From: Scolanthus callimorphus
Taxonomy: Eukaryota > Cnidaria > Anthozoa > Actiniaria > Edwardsiidae
Direction of reading: 5' to 3'
Assembly: GCA_033964015.1 (NCBI GenBank)
Contig: CM066918.1
Coordinates: 27,487,387-27,551,386, forward strand
DNA: 64,000 nt
Part shown: positions 36,947 to 48,986 of the stretch, one piece after another
How positions within the stretch are numbered: the first letter of the stretch is position 1
How the letters are laid out: every line of letters starts with the position of its first letter
Made by a program: the position numbers and the translations under genes
The notes under the pieces: model-generated
What the model saw: only the letters and a program-made list of their open reading frames with translations
The model's database searches: none
What the model was told of the DNA's origin: nothing

Positions 36947-37643
36947 GGTTACTGAGAACCTTCGCGCACGTTGTTCGAAAAAAAATTCATACACGTCCTT
37001 AGTTTAACCAAAATATATCAACCTATATATCGTTGGAAAGCTTATAGAATGGACTAGCGGGCTATGGCAAAAAGAAATCACTTATTGATACCTTTAATTT
37101 TTTTTACAGCATTAATTAAATATTTTGGTGTGCTATTTTCACGAGCTAACGCTGTCGAACTGCTGGACCATGACTCCCAAGTAACACATTGTTTTAATCC
37201 TTAAAGGTGTTTCTCAAAAACCGTGTCTGCGATTTTTTAAATTTTGTTTAGTTCAACAGTTATGATTTTTTTAAATTTTTAGAGCGTGAAAATTCTACAA
37301 AATTTGACCTTCGAAATTTAAAAGTTCGATAACTTTTGAGCAAAGCAAAATTTTAAAAAACGCAGACACGGTTTTTGAGAAACACCTTTAAGGATTAAAA
37401 CAATGTGTTACTTGGGAGTCAAGGTCTAGCAGTTCGTCAGCGTTATCTCTTGAAACTCTCACACCCGAATTTTTAATAAAACCTTTAAAAAATTTCTAAT
37501 TATGAAAAAAAAAATTCTTTTTGCCACAGTTCGCTAGTCCATTCTATAAGCTTTCCAACGATATATAGGTTGATATGTTTTGGTTAAACTAAGGACGTGT
37601 ATGATTTTTTTTTCGAACACGTGCGCGAAGGTTCTCAGTAACC
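36947..37643. mobile_element. TTAA foldback element FB-A, copy 2
   Basis: Almost identical in length and sequence to 8419-9116, with ends GGTTACTGAGAACCTTCGCG and its mirror, TTAA on both sides (36943-36946 and 37644-37647). The left TTAA is shared with FB-B, so one element inserted exactly at the border of the other. Confidence 0.87.
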
Positions 37644-37649
37644 TTAAAG

Positions 37650-40150
37650 CATCAGTCCAAACCATTTTACCAAAGATTTTAGGTGTATTGAGAGTATTCA
37701 CTAGTGTAAAGGCATTTTTAATCATGCAGATGCATTTTTATACTCTGATTATTTTGAAGATTGGAACATAATGCATTTGTTTTGATTGCACCACAGTGAC
37801 CCTCTAGCTGTCCTTAATAACTGATAAATAATTAACTTCTGGGCATTCTCAGTAGTGAGCATTGGTGGATAATTTTTTTCTATACTGGAATGAAATAGAA
37901 GTTTCTAATATCCATTTTGTAATTTTTCTATGGAAATTTTCAATGCTATCATAGAAATGGGATGGAATGAACTGCAGATTCTCCTACCATAGTTTGTTTT
38001 TAAAGGCCATTTATTTCTCCCTATTCCTTTTATTTTTTCTAAAATATATAATCTTGGGGGGGAGTAACCCTCGATATTATAATCAACAAAACTTGGTGAA
38101 ATATCTTTGTAATAACACTGTTTTGTGGATTAGTCTTTTTGCCATAAACTCTGAAGCAATTTCACACACACACAAAAAAAAACATGAACAGATGCTTACA
38201 TGTTATGATCCTCAGGGGGCTTTTGTTTATTAGCACCTTGGGGGGGAGGGGGGGGGGGGGCAGCAAAAGTTTATCCCCATGATTACTCTAGAAATATTTT
38301 CATATTTTGATCAGCTTTTTGAAGCTTGACTTTTGTGATTTTCCACATACTATAATGTACATCCCCCGAGGCACTGCTAATAAAGAAGGAACAAAAAAAC
38401 AACCTCGTCCCCAGGGTCTTCTCGGTCGTTTTTCAAAATGTTAGCTCAGAGAAGACCCTGGGGCAGGCTGAGTCATGTGACTATTGTTTGAGGACATGAG
38501 AATGAGGTTTGTCCTTTGTTTCGAAACGGTCATGTGACTCAGCCTTCCCCAGGGTCTTCTCTGAGCTAACCGCCATTTTGAAAAACGACCGAGAAGACCC
38601 TGGGGACGAGGTTGACAAAAAAATCAATAATTACATGGATGGTTATTCATTTAGTACATAATAAAATGTGGTAACCCATAGCATTGCCTATGGACTCTGC
38701 GGTTAGAAGTGATTGATCTACCCCTTATATGAGAACCCAATGTGTACACAACTTGTTATATTTATTTTGAAAGTATCTCCCTTTAGGCCAAGTAAAAAAG
38801 TAAACATGTTTATCAGCCGGAGCTTTCCAAAAGGTGTCCATGCAGCCCTTTTTTTTATTATTATTTCTTTTTGCTCCTTGTTTATGCCTTGTTGTATTGG
38901 TTTATGCCATATTTTGTGTACAAAATGTCTACGACTGTTTCATAGACTGATCTTAAGGACAATCTATGTTCATATAAAGCATTTCCATGCTCATTAAAGC
39001 CACATTTCAAAGCAGTTTATAACCGCTTGTGACATTTGACTTCGTTTTGGAGACAATCTGTGAAAATAGAAAATAAAAGAAAAAAGGATGCGGCTCCAAA
39101 AAATGATGCAGGCAGGGACGATAAACATGTATTTTTTTTACTTGGCCTTATGTAAAGTTTTCCCTATTTGCACAGAATTTCTCTCCCTTCCCAGATGCCT
39201 GCCTTTTTTCTCATCCTCCTTAATTCACCACCTGTTTTTTTTATCCATCATGTATCAAATGAACACATTGATTGATTGATGAAGTATTCCAACAACAACA
39301 GGTTAGCAAAATTATTATTCCCCTCCAATTGCAAGTCAACAAATGGTCAACAGATAGCTTACATAAACCCCTTGTTTATAACATAAGCATACATGCATGT
39401 TGCATAAACAGTTTACCAAGGGGAAGCAGACCAGGCAAAACATCCCAAAACAAAGGGATTGTGTGGGTTTTAAAAATCCATCTGTATACTGCCTGGAATT
39501 TGTGTTAAAACTCCACAAATGAAATTAACCTTGTACATATTATTGTTTTCCTATTTCAATTTACATTATGTGAATACCTCCTATTAGAGGAGAGGTTGAA
39601 ACAACAGTACTCTATAAGTATCCAATTTAGTGTGGTGGGTACCCAAGTCCCACCACCTCTTTCAATTTTCCTAAAAATCAGATTTTCAACTGCCAATATC
39701 TTGTGAAATAATTGATCAACCATGGTAAAACCCTGCCGTTGTGCTTACACAACCCATTTCTGCAATCTTTGAGAAAATAACCACTGGATACCTATGGTGG
39801 GTGGTAATACCCAGTACCCCACCACCTCATTCACCATCCCTGATACTTATCGAGTACTGGTTTTGACCTTTTCCCTTATTCTAATTTCATCTTAATGTAT
39901 GTATGTATGCTCTCTTACATAAATAACAAAGAAGGAGAATGTTATCTTGTAAGCTGAAATAGTGAAACAAATGCACAAGCTTAAAAGGTCTGCTTTCATC
40001 TTTACGTGTGTATATTTATTTTTTGGGAAGGGGGGGTGTCTTACGTAAATCAAAATGTCCTCTTTAGTGGTGAATTGGTTTCGGGAATTTTTTCTGGCAA
40101 TTAAAATATTTTATCCTGACAGAACCCTTTGCTTGGGGACACCTGTCAAA
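37650..40150. other. Non-coding interior of the Harbinger element
   Basis: Apart from the palindromic MITE at 38401-38614 and a G-run near 38245-38262, no feature was recognised. The small open frames show no domain and are probably chance. Confidence 0.6.
38401..38614. mobile_element. Palindromic MITE with CCCCAGGGTCTTCTC motifs
   Basis: AACCTCGTCCCCAGGGTCTT at the left is mirrored by AAGACCCTGGGGACGAGGTT at the right. A second inner pair (CAGAGAAGACCCTGGGG and CCCCAGGGTCTTCTCTG) makes it a double hairpin. It lies in the Harbinger element. Confidence 0.8.
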
Positions 40151-40153
40151 GTT

Positions 40154-41458
40154 CTATGTCAAATGGTCTGGAAGATGCTCTTTCATATATGCTGTTAGAA
40201 CTTCCCTGACCCTTTCTCCTTCAGTTGTATTGTAAGACAGGAACCTGTCTGGTTGGACATTAGGTTGCATCTCCTTGTCATACTCTATTTGTCTCTGGAC
40301 ATTGTCATCAGGAACCCTTAAGCCATTCTGTTGGCAAAAATTATGTAGGACAAAGCAAGCATATATAAGCTGGGGTACCTTCTCAAGTTTCAAGTCAATA
40401 CGTTTGTTCAAAATCTGCCACCTCTCCTTGAGTCTCCCATATGCACATTCAATGGGATTTCTTGAAGATCTGAGCATATTATTAAAAAGAACTTGCTCAT
40501 TTGTTTTACATGTAGAGTACTCTTTCATGCAGTGTGGCAACAGTGTGTATGCTGGGTCTGCAAGTAGAAGGGCCGGTACTTTGTCGTGACCTGGCAAAAG
40601 CTCTCTATGTATCAATGGAAGGGTAGCATCTCTCATTAATTTATTTACATGAGAGTTGGTAAAAACCTTGGCGTCATGGACACTCCCAGGCCACTTGCAC
40701 TCAACATCTAAAAAATTGCCTTCATAATCACAAATAGCTTGCACGTTCAGGGTGTATTTCATTTTATATGAGAAAAAATCGTGGGAGTTCTCTAGTGGTT
40801 GTTGAATCGCTATATGTGTACCATCTATACAACCGAAAGCCTGAGGGAAACCATGCTTGCTTTCAAAGTGGATTACAAGACTCCTCATCTCTTCCTCTGT
40901 TTGGGGTAAGTGAATGTACTCCGGTCCAATATGGAATGTCAGTGCCTCACAAACTTGTGATACAACGACAGATACAGTGGGTATACTAACCCCAAATGTA
41001 TTCGCTGTCATCCTAAATGACCCAGTGTCCTTCAAAAAATAAAGCGTCAACGCAAGTTTTTTCTCAGCTGAAAGAGCAGAGCGGTTTGGAGATGTTGCGT
41101 CTGGGCTGATGAAAGGTCGCAGCTTTTCAACTAGTTTCATAAACACAGCTCTTGTCATTCGCAGATTTGCTTCCCATTCTTCTTCCATCAAATGCCCTTG
41201 CCACAAATTGATCCACCATTGTTCCGTTCTTCCGGGTTTTTTCCATACTGTTCGAGGAGTTCGTTTTCTTCTGCGCTTGCTTACACGAGAGATATATTCA
41301 TTTCGTCTCAGAGCTGCTTGAGCGAAAAGCAATTCACCTTGACTTTGAAAATGTTGCAAAACCATGAAAGTAGTTTGAGTAGCTAAAGAAATAATCGTGG
41401 ACAAGCCTGAAAGCCAAAAAGCAAATAGAGCCAACGCAAACCTTTGTTCATCGGCCAT
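40154..41458 (-). CDS. Harbinger (HARBI1-type) DDE transposase, intact
   Basis: A single uninterrupted frame of 434 residues. The nuclease (DDE_Tnp_4 type) catalyses cut-and-paste movement of PIF/Harbinger elements. The catalytic triad is visible: D212 in GCIDGTHIAI, D301 in LLADPAYTLLP, and E337 in RNPIECAYGRLKERW. An N-terminal helix-turn-helix-like part (about 130-172, LTLYFLKDTGSFRMTANTFG) precedes it, and a basic patch KRRRKRTPR at 61-69 may be a nuclear signal. Length is typical of coral Harbinger transposases (400-450). The intact triad and the lack of stops suggest a young or recently active copy. A domesticated HARBI1 host gene is unlikely because the terminal repeats and target duplication are present. 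Confidence 0.93.
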   Translation of the reverse strand: MADEQRFALALFAFWLSGLSTIISLATQTTFMVLQHFQSQGELLFAQAALRRNEYISRVSKRRRKRTPRTVWKKPGRTEQWWINLWQGHLMEEEWEANLRMTRAVFMKLVEKLRPFISPDATSPNRSALSAEKKLALTLYFLKDTGSFRMTANTFGVSIPTVSVVVSQVCEALTFHIGPEYIHLPQTEEEMRSLVIHFESKHGFPQAFGCIDGTHIAIQQPLENSHDFFSYKMKYTLNVQAICDYEGNFLDVECKWPGSVHDAKVFTNSHVNKLMRDATLPLIHRELLPGHDKVPALLLADPAYTLLPHCMKEYSTCKTNEQVLFNNMLRSSRNPIECAYGRLKERWQILNKRIDLKLEKVPQLIYACFVLHNFCQQNGLRVPDDNVQRQIEYDKEMQPNVQPDRFLSYNTTEGERVREVLTAYMKEHLPDHLT

Positions 41459-41621
41459 TTTGTTTGTTTTTGCTTTTTCCCGCGCTCAATCGCTCGCCCC
41501 GGGTCACTTATGTAATACGTACAGACGGCAAAGTTATCCCGCCTCATATAAACAGGCGGCAAGTTGTCCCGGGAAGAAAGGGCAACCCTTCTACCCGGGC
41601 TCATATAAACAGGGCCTTAAC

Positions 41622-43330
41622 TGTACTTCGCTAGCGACTGTAGTTAGACATCACATATCCCTTCTGCATGAGACATTTAACAGTACAATCAATAAACTTG
41701 TTTAAACATTGTTGTTCAGTCGGCTGAATTGGATTCGACGCGGCAAAAGATCGACGTTTGAAACAGGCCTTGCAAGTTCTGCACAGGGTAACAAAATTTC
41801 CATTGTGTTCTTCCTCATGCAACAGAGTAATTTATTTATGCAGATTGTCCGACAAATGTAGCAGAGTAAAGGAAACTTCAACGCTAAGAAACATACTGTG
41901 ACAATTTAATTAACCATCTCGATTTTATTAGTATTTAAAGAGTTGTCCTCTACATCGTAATCCTTCTTTAGTCTTGTTCACACTTTCGAGTTTTGTCCCA
42001 TCTGTCACTTTGATGAGGCAATTTTTCTCGGGCGGAAGCTGCAACTACACAATTTGTATTGTAAAGAAGCGGCGATTTTTGTCACGCGATGTCGCACTGG
42101 TTTCGGACCTGTTCTAAACTCTTTGCAACTTGATATGGGACTTTGAAGAAAAAAAAACGAGGAGATTCATTCATTCACACCGAATTTGCATTTCGTTTAC
42201 ACTAGAGTTGGAATAGCAACTCGCGCGAGAAAAATCGACGCGATAAATGCGACAAAAATCGTAATGTAAACCAGTCTTTACATTTGTTTGGAGACGTGGA
42301 TAATAATGTAAACCACTAAGCACGAGATATTTTATTTTGTCCAGTAACTAATTACCAATTCTATAGACTAATTACACAGAATGAGATAGACCAAGAGTAT
42401 TGTTTAGCTAATTATCTCGCCTTTGTCGTGTCAGCTAGTTTGAAATGGAGGCTAAGGTTACGATTTATCAAGAGTCCCGCTTTTGGCGCGTTACACATTA
42501 GCTATCACTGGATGGGCGGGATAACTGTCAGAGAACTACAGCGTGCAAAGTACTGGAAATTACACCCAATCTTACCCTAGGGATAAATGTATCCTTGGAT
42601 AAAAGTTCATCGCCAAGTTGTAGAAAAGACTTATATATCCAAGGACAAACCAGCGAAGTAGACTTATTCCGTCTAACTCTAACTTTAACCTTAAACTAAC
42701 CTAAAGGGTTGTTATAGCTAAGTTAGTTGCATTTCTCCGTTCTCAGGATAAAAAATATTATTTTGCAGTCACTGACGACTGATGTTTTTCATGTTTCATC
42801 AGTTCCATTCCATGTACTGTTTTCTGATTCGGGAAGAAGATGAAAATCTCAAACAGCGATGCCTCTGGATGCAATGTCAGCAGAAATATATAAAAAGGGT
42901 AAAAAGCAGACAAAATAGGAGCCGGGAGATGGCAACGTTTCGGATTTTACTGTCAATCCTTCATCAGGGCAAACCGCAGGGCGGCTACGTCGTCTATTCA
43001 ATAAAACTGGAGTTTTGGCCATTGAGATGCAGAATTGTTTGGCAAGACCACCAGGCAATGCTACCAAAGACAAAATACCAATTCCCAAGCAACGTTTTGA
43101 AAAAGTTATATGGATTACATTCACACATTGAGCGGGACACATGTTTAGAAAAATTCACCTTATCTGTATTGAACATATTTCTTCTTACTTTGTTGTCATT
43201 TGTCCTCTTACGTGAAGTCATCAAGTCCTGGGCATCAAGTATTCAAAATATGGTGAATTCACGAACTAATGTCCACTGCAAGCTGACTTTAAACAGCTAC
43301 AGCAGAAAAGAGTCACTATACTTTGTCTTG
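41622..43330. other. Intergenic, between Harbinger element and caspase 3' end
   Basis: No gene was recognised. The frame at 42782-43336 has no domain. The segment 42840-42960 shares TCTGGATGCAATGTC-like and AAAAAGCAGACAAAA blocks with 49270-49380, so it is a dispersed repeat. A possible caspase poly(A) signal, AATAAA on the - strand, is near 42332, about 1 kb after the stop. Confidence 0.6.
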
Positions 43331-46300
43331 CTATAAAGTATTTGCAGCATCCAAGCTGAAATCTACTCCAGGCCAAAAGAACACTTTCTTGGTAAGCGTA
43401 GTCTCGGGTTGTGGAACTTGTTTGCTTCCAATATCACCCATACGATTAACTAAACTAATAACTCTTGTAAGCATGCTCAAGATATCCTCCATCCCAGCAA
43501 ATCTAGTAAATACATCTACAATACAGCGAATAAACCTGCTCCCGTCACGAGTATTTCTAAACGAGGCATGACCATCCACACTGGAGTAAGCCAGGAGAAA
43601 ATCTGCCAGGTCAGAAGTTGTTGGGCCTCGAGTCACTTCAGATGGCATGTCAAATTTGTATTCCACCTTATTTTCAACTGGAGCTTCTGGTTCTTGGTGC
43701 TCTGTAGGTGTGTTAGGACCATCTTTAACAACAGTCCCGAAATCTTTGTTCTCACCTCTGCATGCTTGGATAAAGAACATTTTTGGTTTTCCAGCAAGAG
43801 TTGGGCATTCCCCACTGCTGAATGTTTTCCTAATTGAGGGTATCTTAATTTGTCCACCATCTTTGGTGTAAATGAAATCTTCCTTTCCATGGCTCATGAG
43901 GCAAATGACAAAACTATCATAAGCACTGAAGTCCTGTAAACCTAACGAAGAAATCTGCTTATCTGTCTCTTTTAAAGTTAAATTTGACAGAGTTTGAACC
44001 TCAAAATCAAGCCCTCTGAACAATCTCTCAAGTGACAATGCATCCACTTCAGCACCTTCACGATTCTCCAGTCTCTCAGAGGTATACTTTGGATTTGGGT
44101 CAAATTGTTGATAATTAATTATAACTGCATATCCCCTTGGACTGGTTTTCATTTTGTAGACAGCATCACCATTGTCAGGAAAGTAAAGCGGTGATATCAG
44201 CTCAAATTTTGTTGGTTGAATGTAGACCTCTGAAGTTGGAGCTGGAGGTGGTTCATAAGTGTTCTCCACTGGTCCTTGTGCTAGAGATAAGATGAAAAGA
44301 ACAATTATTTCAACAAAATAGTTACTTGGAATAATGCAGAACAACATTGTCTCATCACGTAAGCAGAGCTCAACATTTTAATAAATTATTAGCTGTTTTC
44401 ACACTAGAGAAGGAAAAGATGTCTTGGTGTGAAACCGGGACAAGACAAATTGTGTTCCCTGTAAAGTATATTTTATTACTCAATCTCAAAATTTTTGCCC
44501 ACAAAAGTCAAAAGTTGCCTGAATTGCATCTTGTTTACTCCTGGCGTTACTGTAAGACTGTACTTACACCCCTGTAGGTTTAACTCTTTCAGATGTTGTG
44601 ACAGATACACAATTGGCAATGGTGGAGTGAATTCTTCATCCTGCTTCTTTGTTTTCTTACCAGCACCAAATGCTACAGGAAGACAAAGATACAAGCTTAA
44701 AGGGGCTCTCGCACGCTTGCGGGCCGCTTCTCTGACAAGAAAATAGCTCAAATCGCAATCCAATTCCATCCTCTTCATAACAAGTCAAAACAACCTAGAA
44801 TTGCATTTGTATAACACTTGAAAGGTTTTTCTATTAATCTGGAGGATTATTTTGATTACTACGGGCAATTGTACATGTGTTTTTATGGTTACAATTTTAC
44901 TTATGTTATGTCCACGGTGGACGAATATTAAGCGTGCGAGTGCCCCTTTAAGCTCGGTGCACACTAGCAACGTAATGACATAAGGATGTTATGTTGCAAT
45001 GAAAAAAGCACGGGAAAATTGAAATAATCAATATTTTCCATGGATCATTATTTGATTGCTTCACCAAAGCAATGCTATGTTATTTTTTGTGGACTACAAC
45101 TAATTGAAACCACTAAATTTTGTTGTGTGATATTTTTCTTATGTTGTTATGTCACAAGTGTACACCAGGCTTTAGCATAAACATACAGCAGATTCAGGAT
45201 ACAAGAGAGACATCCATGAGCCTAAACTCAACAATTCACAATTATTGGATGAGGTCGAGCATGATAATGAGATTTGTCAACGCCGAGGTTTGTGTTTATA
45301 CCTGCCAAAGCGAAGCTGAATTGTTTTATTATTCAGCAACATGGAATTCTTACCTAGCTAAACAAAGATGTTGAAGATGAGGCCTTGCAGGGCCAAATGA
45401 TTTTTCAACTTCAGTTTACGTCCATGGTATTTTCCACTCCTCGTATTCAGTTCAAATAGCCAATTGATGTTTAGATGGCCTGAGCAATCTCAGGCCTCTC
45501 TCAGCAAAAATCATAAATTCAACAAGAATATTAGCAAATTGGCATCTGCTTCCAAAAGAAAACCAACATGGCACCCAAACCTACTGGCTCGCATTCTGGA
45601 CGTCATTGCAGTGCATCAATCCTAATGTCTACAGATCCTAATCCTAATGTCTACAGAGTGACAAGATTTTGCTGCATACTCTTAGTCAATCAGAACGATA
45701 TAAAATTCATTCTTACAGTTCCCACATATTTAATACACAGATTGTAAGCTTGGGCTGCCTGTGATCAGAATCGAGATAGTGGCATGGATGATAATAAAAG
45801 GTGTCTCTGATACTTAAATAAATTTCTCTAATGTAGCTTATAGCTAATGTCTAGCCCTGATGTCTGATGCAAAGTATCTGCTTGTTTATACTGCCTTATA
45901 AATCTATACAAAAATCATCCAAGACTGGATGCATGCATAGCTCAGCTTGTAGGGGACCTCACATTGGGCTATTCCATTTTATATGCACACACCCCCCATT
46001 GAGGGACCTGGAAATCCATGGGAAAGGGAGGGGGTCAGTAGGGAAAATATCCTAGGGGATTCATTAGAAAATTCCAGTGGGCTCCATCAGAAAATGCTGA
46101 AAACATCCAAAGGTCCAAATGGAAGTTAGAAGGCACAAAATATCCATGGGCCTTTTTCCCACATTCTAGAGCAAATTTCGAACAAACAAGTTCCAAGGGG
46201 GTACAAAGGCAATTCCCTCAATAGGGGCAGTACACAAACATTGAAATCCAAGGGGGACATTGACAATTCCCTCAGTAGTGGTAGCTACCATTCAGTTGTC

Positions 46301-47093
46301 CAAGGGGGCTTACGCAGGTACTCATCCAAGGGGATGCACAATATTGTCATCCAAGGGGGTATCTGAAGGGCTCCCTCAATAGGTGGGGTGTGAATAAAAA
46401 ATGGAATGGCCCATTTAGCCATAAACCTATATTCATTGTTGTGCTGGGCCAAGGTGTTCAAATTCAAGTTCGAGTCAGGAAATACGGGTAATCCGCGGTG
46501 TAAGAACCATTCCCAGAGTACACCTTTGTGTTCAGCTATCCTTTCATCATGATTCGTTCTACTAAACAAAGGAAGCTATTGTGACGCAGCTTGTGAGTTG
46601 TTCCAGGTTCTTACACGGGGGAACAGCCGGAAATACACAAATGCAGTGTTTCGAATGTTCGAAACTTGTCAAGGAGAGCAGAGTGCAAAACACCATTGAA
46701 GCGAATTCAAGAATTTCTGTTATTTGTACCCTACCTTTTCGTTTCGTTTTAAGAAACATGTTTGTTTACCAGCAACTGCTCTCGAGACATCAGGCCTTAA
46801 AACTTACCTTTCTCAGAAATGACTGCAGTCTTAAGCACTTGTGCTAGATGTGGCTGAGTCTCATCTAATGCTTCTACAAGAACTTTATATCCCTCGATAT
46901 TTCTTCGTTTTAGTATCGACAGCAAAGTCTCTGCTTGCTTTTTTCTCGTTCGCTCGCTCCGAACATCATCCATATCATCGTCATCGATAATCTCTTCTTG
47001 GTACAAGAAACTTAGCACTTTCTTTGGCTCCAAATCACGTAAAATCGCGCCATAGTTCTTTTGAAGGCGAAACTTGATAATTTCAGGTTCCAT
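43331..47093 (-). CDS. CARD-containing caspase, complete, three exons
   Basis: Exons on the - strand: 47093-46808, 44672-44568 and 44280-43331, with consensus donors and matching phases, totalling 446 residues. Residues 1-95 form a CARD-like death fold (EIIKFRLQKNYGAILRDLE ... AETLLSILKRRN) that would recruit the protein to an adaptor. Residues 96-130 are a linker. The peptidase C14 domain starts near 173. Catalytic His261 is in LMSHGKE and Cys304 in the pentapeptide QACRG. The small-subunit part has LAYSSVDGHASFRN and FTRFAGMEDIL. Aspartates between 310 and 357 (for example KDG near 317) could be processing sites. A CARD fused to a caspase domain with the QACRG motif fits the initiator-like caspases of cnidarians, which act in apoptosis and possibly immunity. 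The whole protease domain lies in one exon. Nothing looks broken. Confidence 0.93.
44698..44950. mobile_element. MITE with GGGGCTCTCGCACGCTTG ends, copy 2
   Basis: Close copy of 27015-27266 with ends AAAGGGGCTCTCGCACGCTT and AGCGTGCGAGTGCCCCTTT. It lies in caspase intron 1, beginning 26 bp upstream of the exon 2 acceptor side. Confidence 0.8.
45965..46413. mobile_element. MITE with TGGGC.ATTCCATTTT ends
   Basis: The left end (TGGGCTATTCCATTTTATAT, then CACCCCCCATTGAGGGA) is mirrored by the right end (TCCCTCAATAGGTGGGGTGT, then AAAATGGAATGGCCCA). The interior is rich in CCAAGGGGG motifs. It lies in caspase intron 1. Confidence 0.7.
46486..46628. mobile_element. hAT-type MITE copy 2 (143 bp)
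   Basis: Same family and same length as 7967-8109: GGGTAATCCGCGGTGTAAGA at the left and TCTTACACGGGGGAACAGCC at the right, flanked by the exact 8-bp duplication GGAAATAC (46478-46485 and 46629-46636). It is in caspase intron 1. Confidence 0.87.
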
Positions 47094-48690
47094 ATTAGAA
47101 ATACTTTACAGCATTTCTCGTAGGGCAACGAAAATCAAGTCATAAAAGAGAAACTATTTGAGGGGATTTGAGGGTATTCCCCGATTCCACAGAGCGGAAG
47201 AAATACAAGTCATCGTCATCCGAGCGATTATAGGGGACTGGTATGAGACCACAGGGTACCCGCAAACTCAGCAAGAGGTACAACCGAACAACCGCAGATG
47301 GGGGGACGCATATACGGCTTTGTTTATTTATTTTAGAATTTCCAAGAATCGAACTTACGCACAAGCCTATCAAGGGCTGTAAAACATATTTTATTCCTCC
47401 GTATCTTGATAATTCTTTGCAGTGATACACATTTTTATACACACATGTTCGCAGTATTTTTGTTTCCAATACATCAAAATATCTATATCATGGAAACTTG
47501 TCATCTAAATATTCTTAAATACTTATATTTTGAAGACTGATTGTTGCGTAAATACCGACAAAGAAAATTACATACGAAAATTACATAGTATGAAGACCTT
47601 CCGACTTTTGCTTTCACCCGGAATTTTTTGTTTATAACCAAGAGTGATTCATTTTTACAACTTTAATATCATATACTTTTGTTCTAAGTTAGTTATTCAA
47701 ACAACTTTTAAAATATTTTTTGACGCTTCTAGATTTCATATTAAAAAAAATCCAGGAGCAAACTCTTCGCATTTCCAAAGCAAGGAACAATATGCCGAAT
47801 GTAGAAAGTATTTCCAACTAAACGTAGACTTGATTTCCAATGCATTTCCAGTAATTAAACTTTTGAAAAGTATTGCAGTTTAATCGTTTTCATTATACTT
47901 TGCTGGAAATGCGAAAAGATTAATAGCACGGTAGTAAGTCTAATTTTCTAAAGCAAAAATATGCACTTTCTCTAGTTCCTACGCCGATCAGGAGGGGAAA
48001 GGAGGGGGATACCCCCTACTTGCCTCCTCGATACACTTTCTTAGAAACCATTACTCGGGATTGCGCACCCCCACGGAAGAAACGTTTAAAGGGCCGTTCA
48101 CACGGCGCGATCTTAGCTGCGATTTTTGCGGCGATCGTCGACGTCATATCGCGCGGTGTAAACGGCCGGAGATTTGGCTCTGCGATATTTGTCAGTTTGT
48201 TGGCGTTTTGAAGAAATCGCACCCGCATCGCAGTGGAATTTAAACATGTTCAAAACACCTGCGAGGTCGCGGCGACATCGCAAGTGAAATCGCCATAAGA
48301 TCGCCGCCCGTTCACACCGCGCGATATGACATCGCCATGAGATCGCCACAGAAATCGCACCTCAGCCTTAACTAGAATGAATCGGCAAACCTGTAGTACT
48401 CAGCACAGTGAGGTACATTTCTTTCTATGTGGAAACACTGACGACACTGGGCAAACGGTACGGTTACAGAGGGGAAGATTCAATAAGCAGAGCTTCTGCG
48501 ATAGCCAATCAAAGTGCGTGAAATCACTGAGCTACAAATCAAAATGCTCAGATCGATACGGCGCGCTGTGATTGGATTCCGCGCCGCAACCGTGCCGTTT
48601 GCACGTGTGTTCATAGTAGCCTAAGTATTTTTTTCTACGTAAATTTTTTCAGAGTATTCTGCTCTGCTATGAGTCGACTGAACTTATAGA
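47094..48690. other. Intergenic between caspase start and SLC6 3' end
   Basis: Holds the caspase upstream region and a repeat at about 48088-48370 rich in GCGATC/GATCGC motifs with partial inverted symmetry (GTTCACACGGCGCGAT and CGCCCGTTCACACCGCGCGA). No gene was recognised and no clear promoter motif was seen. Confidence 0.55.
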
Positions 48691-48695
48691 ACCTT

Positions 48696-48701
48696 TTTAT
48701 T
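48696..48701 (-). other. Likely poly(A) signal of the SLC6 gene
   Basis: AATAAA on the - strand about 290 bp beyond the SLC6 stop codon. Confidence 0.5.
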
Positions 48702-48986
48702 ACAAATACCACTCTCAAAGGCGGATCCAGGAATTTCAGAGAGGGGGCCGGATAGTGAAAACATGGGACGAATTTTCAAATTTCCTCCAGCAAATACAGT
48801 AAATGTATGTGAAAATCTCCCGAGAAAGGGGCACTCGACTCCCCACCCCCACAAAAAAAATCCGCCCCTGCACTCTTATTTTTATCGCTCTCCTCGAGGA
48901 CCAAGAGTAACGCCACCTGTGTCGTGTCGTTTTTGCGCGCTTTCGCAATCGGGGTCAACAAGAATAACTTTCTCACTAGACACTCT

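Larger units (their letters stand above)
33235..41616. mobile_element. PIF/Harbinger DNA transposon, 8.4 kb, nearly complete
   Basis: The left end GGCCCCGTTTATATG and the right end CATATAAACAGGGCC are inverted copies. Both borders carry TTA (33232-33234 and 41617-41619), the target duplication typical of Harbinger. Inside are the two genes expected of an autonomous element, a Myb/SANT-like DNA-binding gene (+ strand) and a DDE transposase (- strand), converging on each other. The transposase is intact and the Myb gene is broken. The central 35.2-38.6 kb has received three later foldback insertions, so the original element was about 5.7 kb. Confidence 0.9.

Noticed and set aside
42782..43336. 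184-codon frame on the + strand
   Set aside because: No domain, ends at the caspase stop, and partly covers a dispersed repeat shared with 49270-49380.
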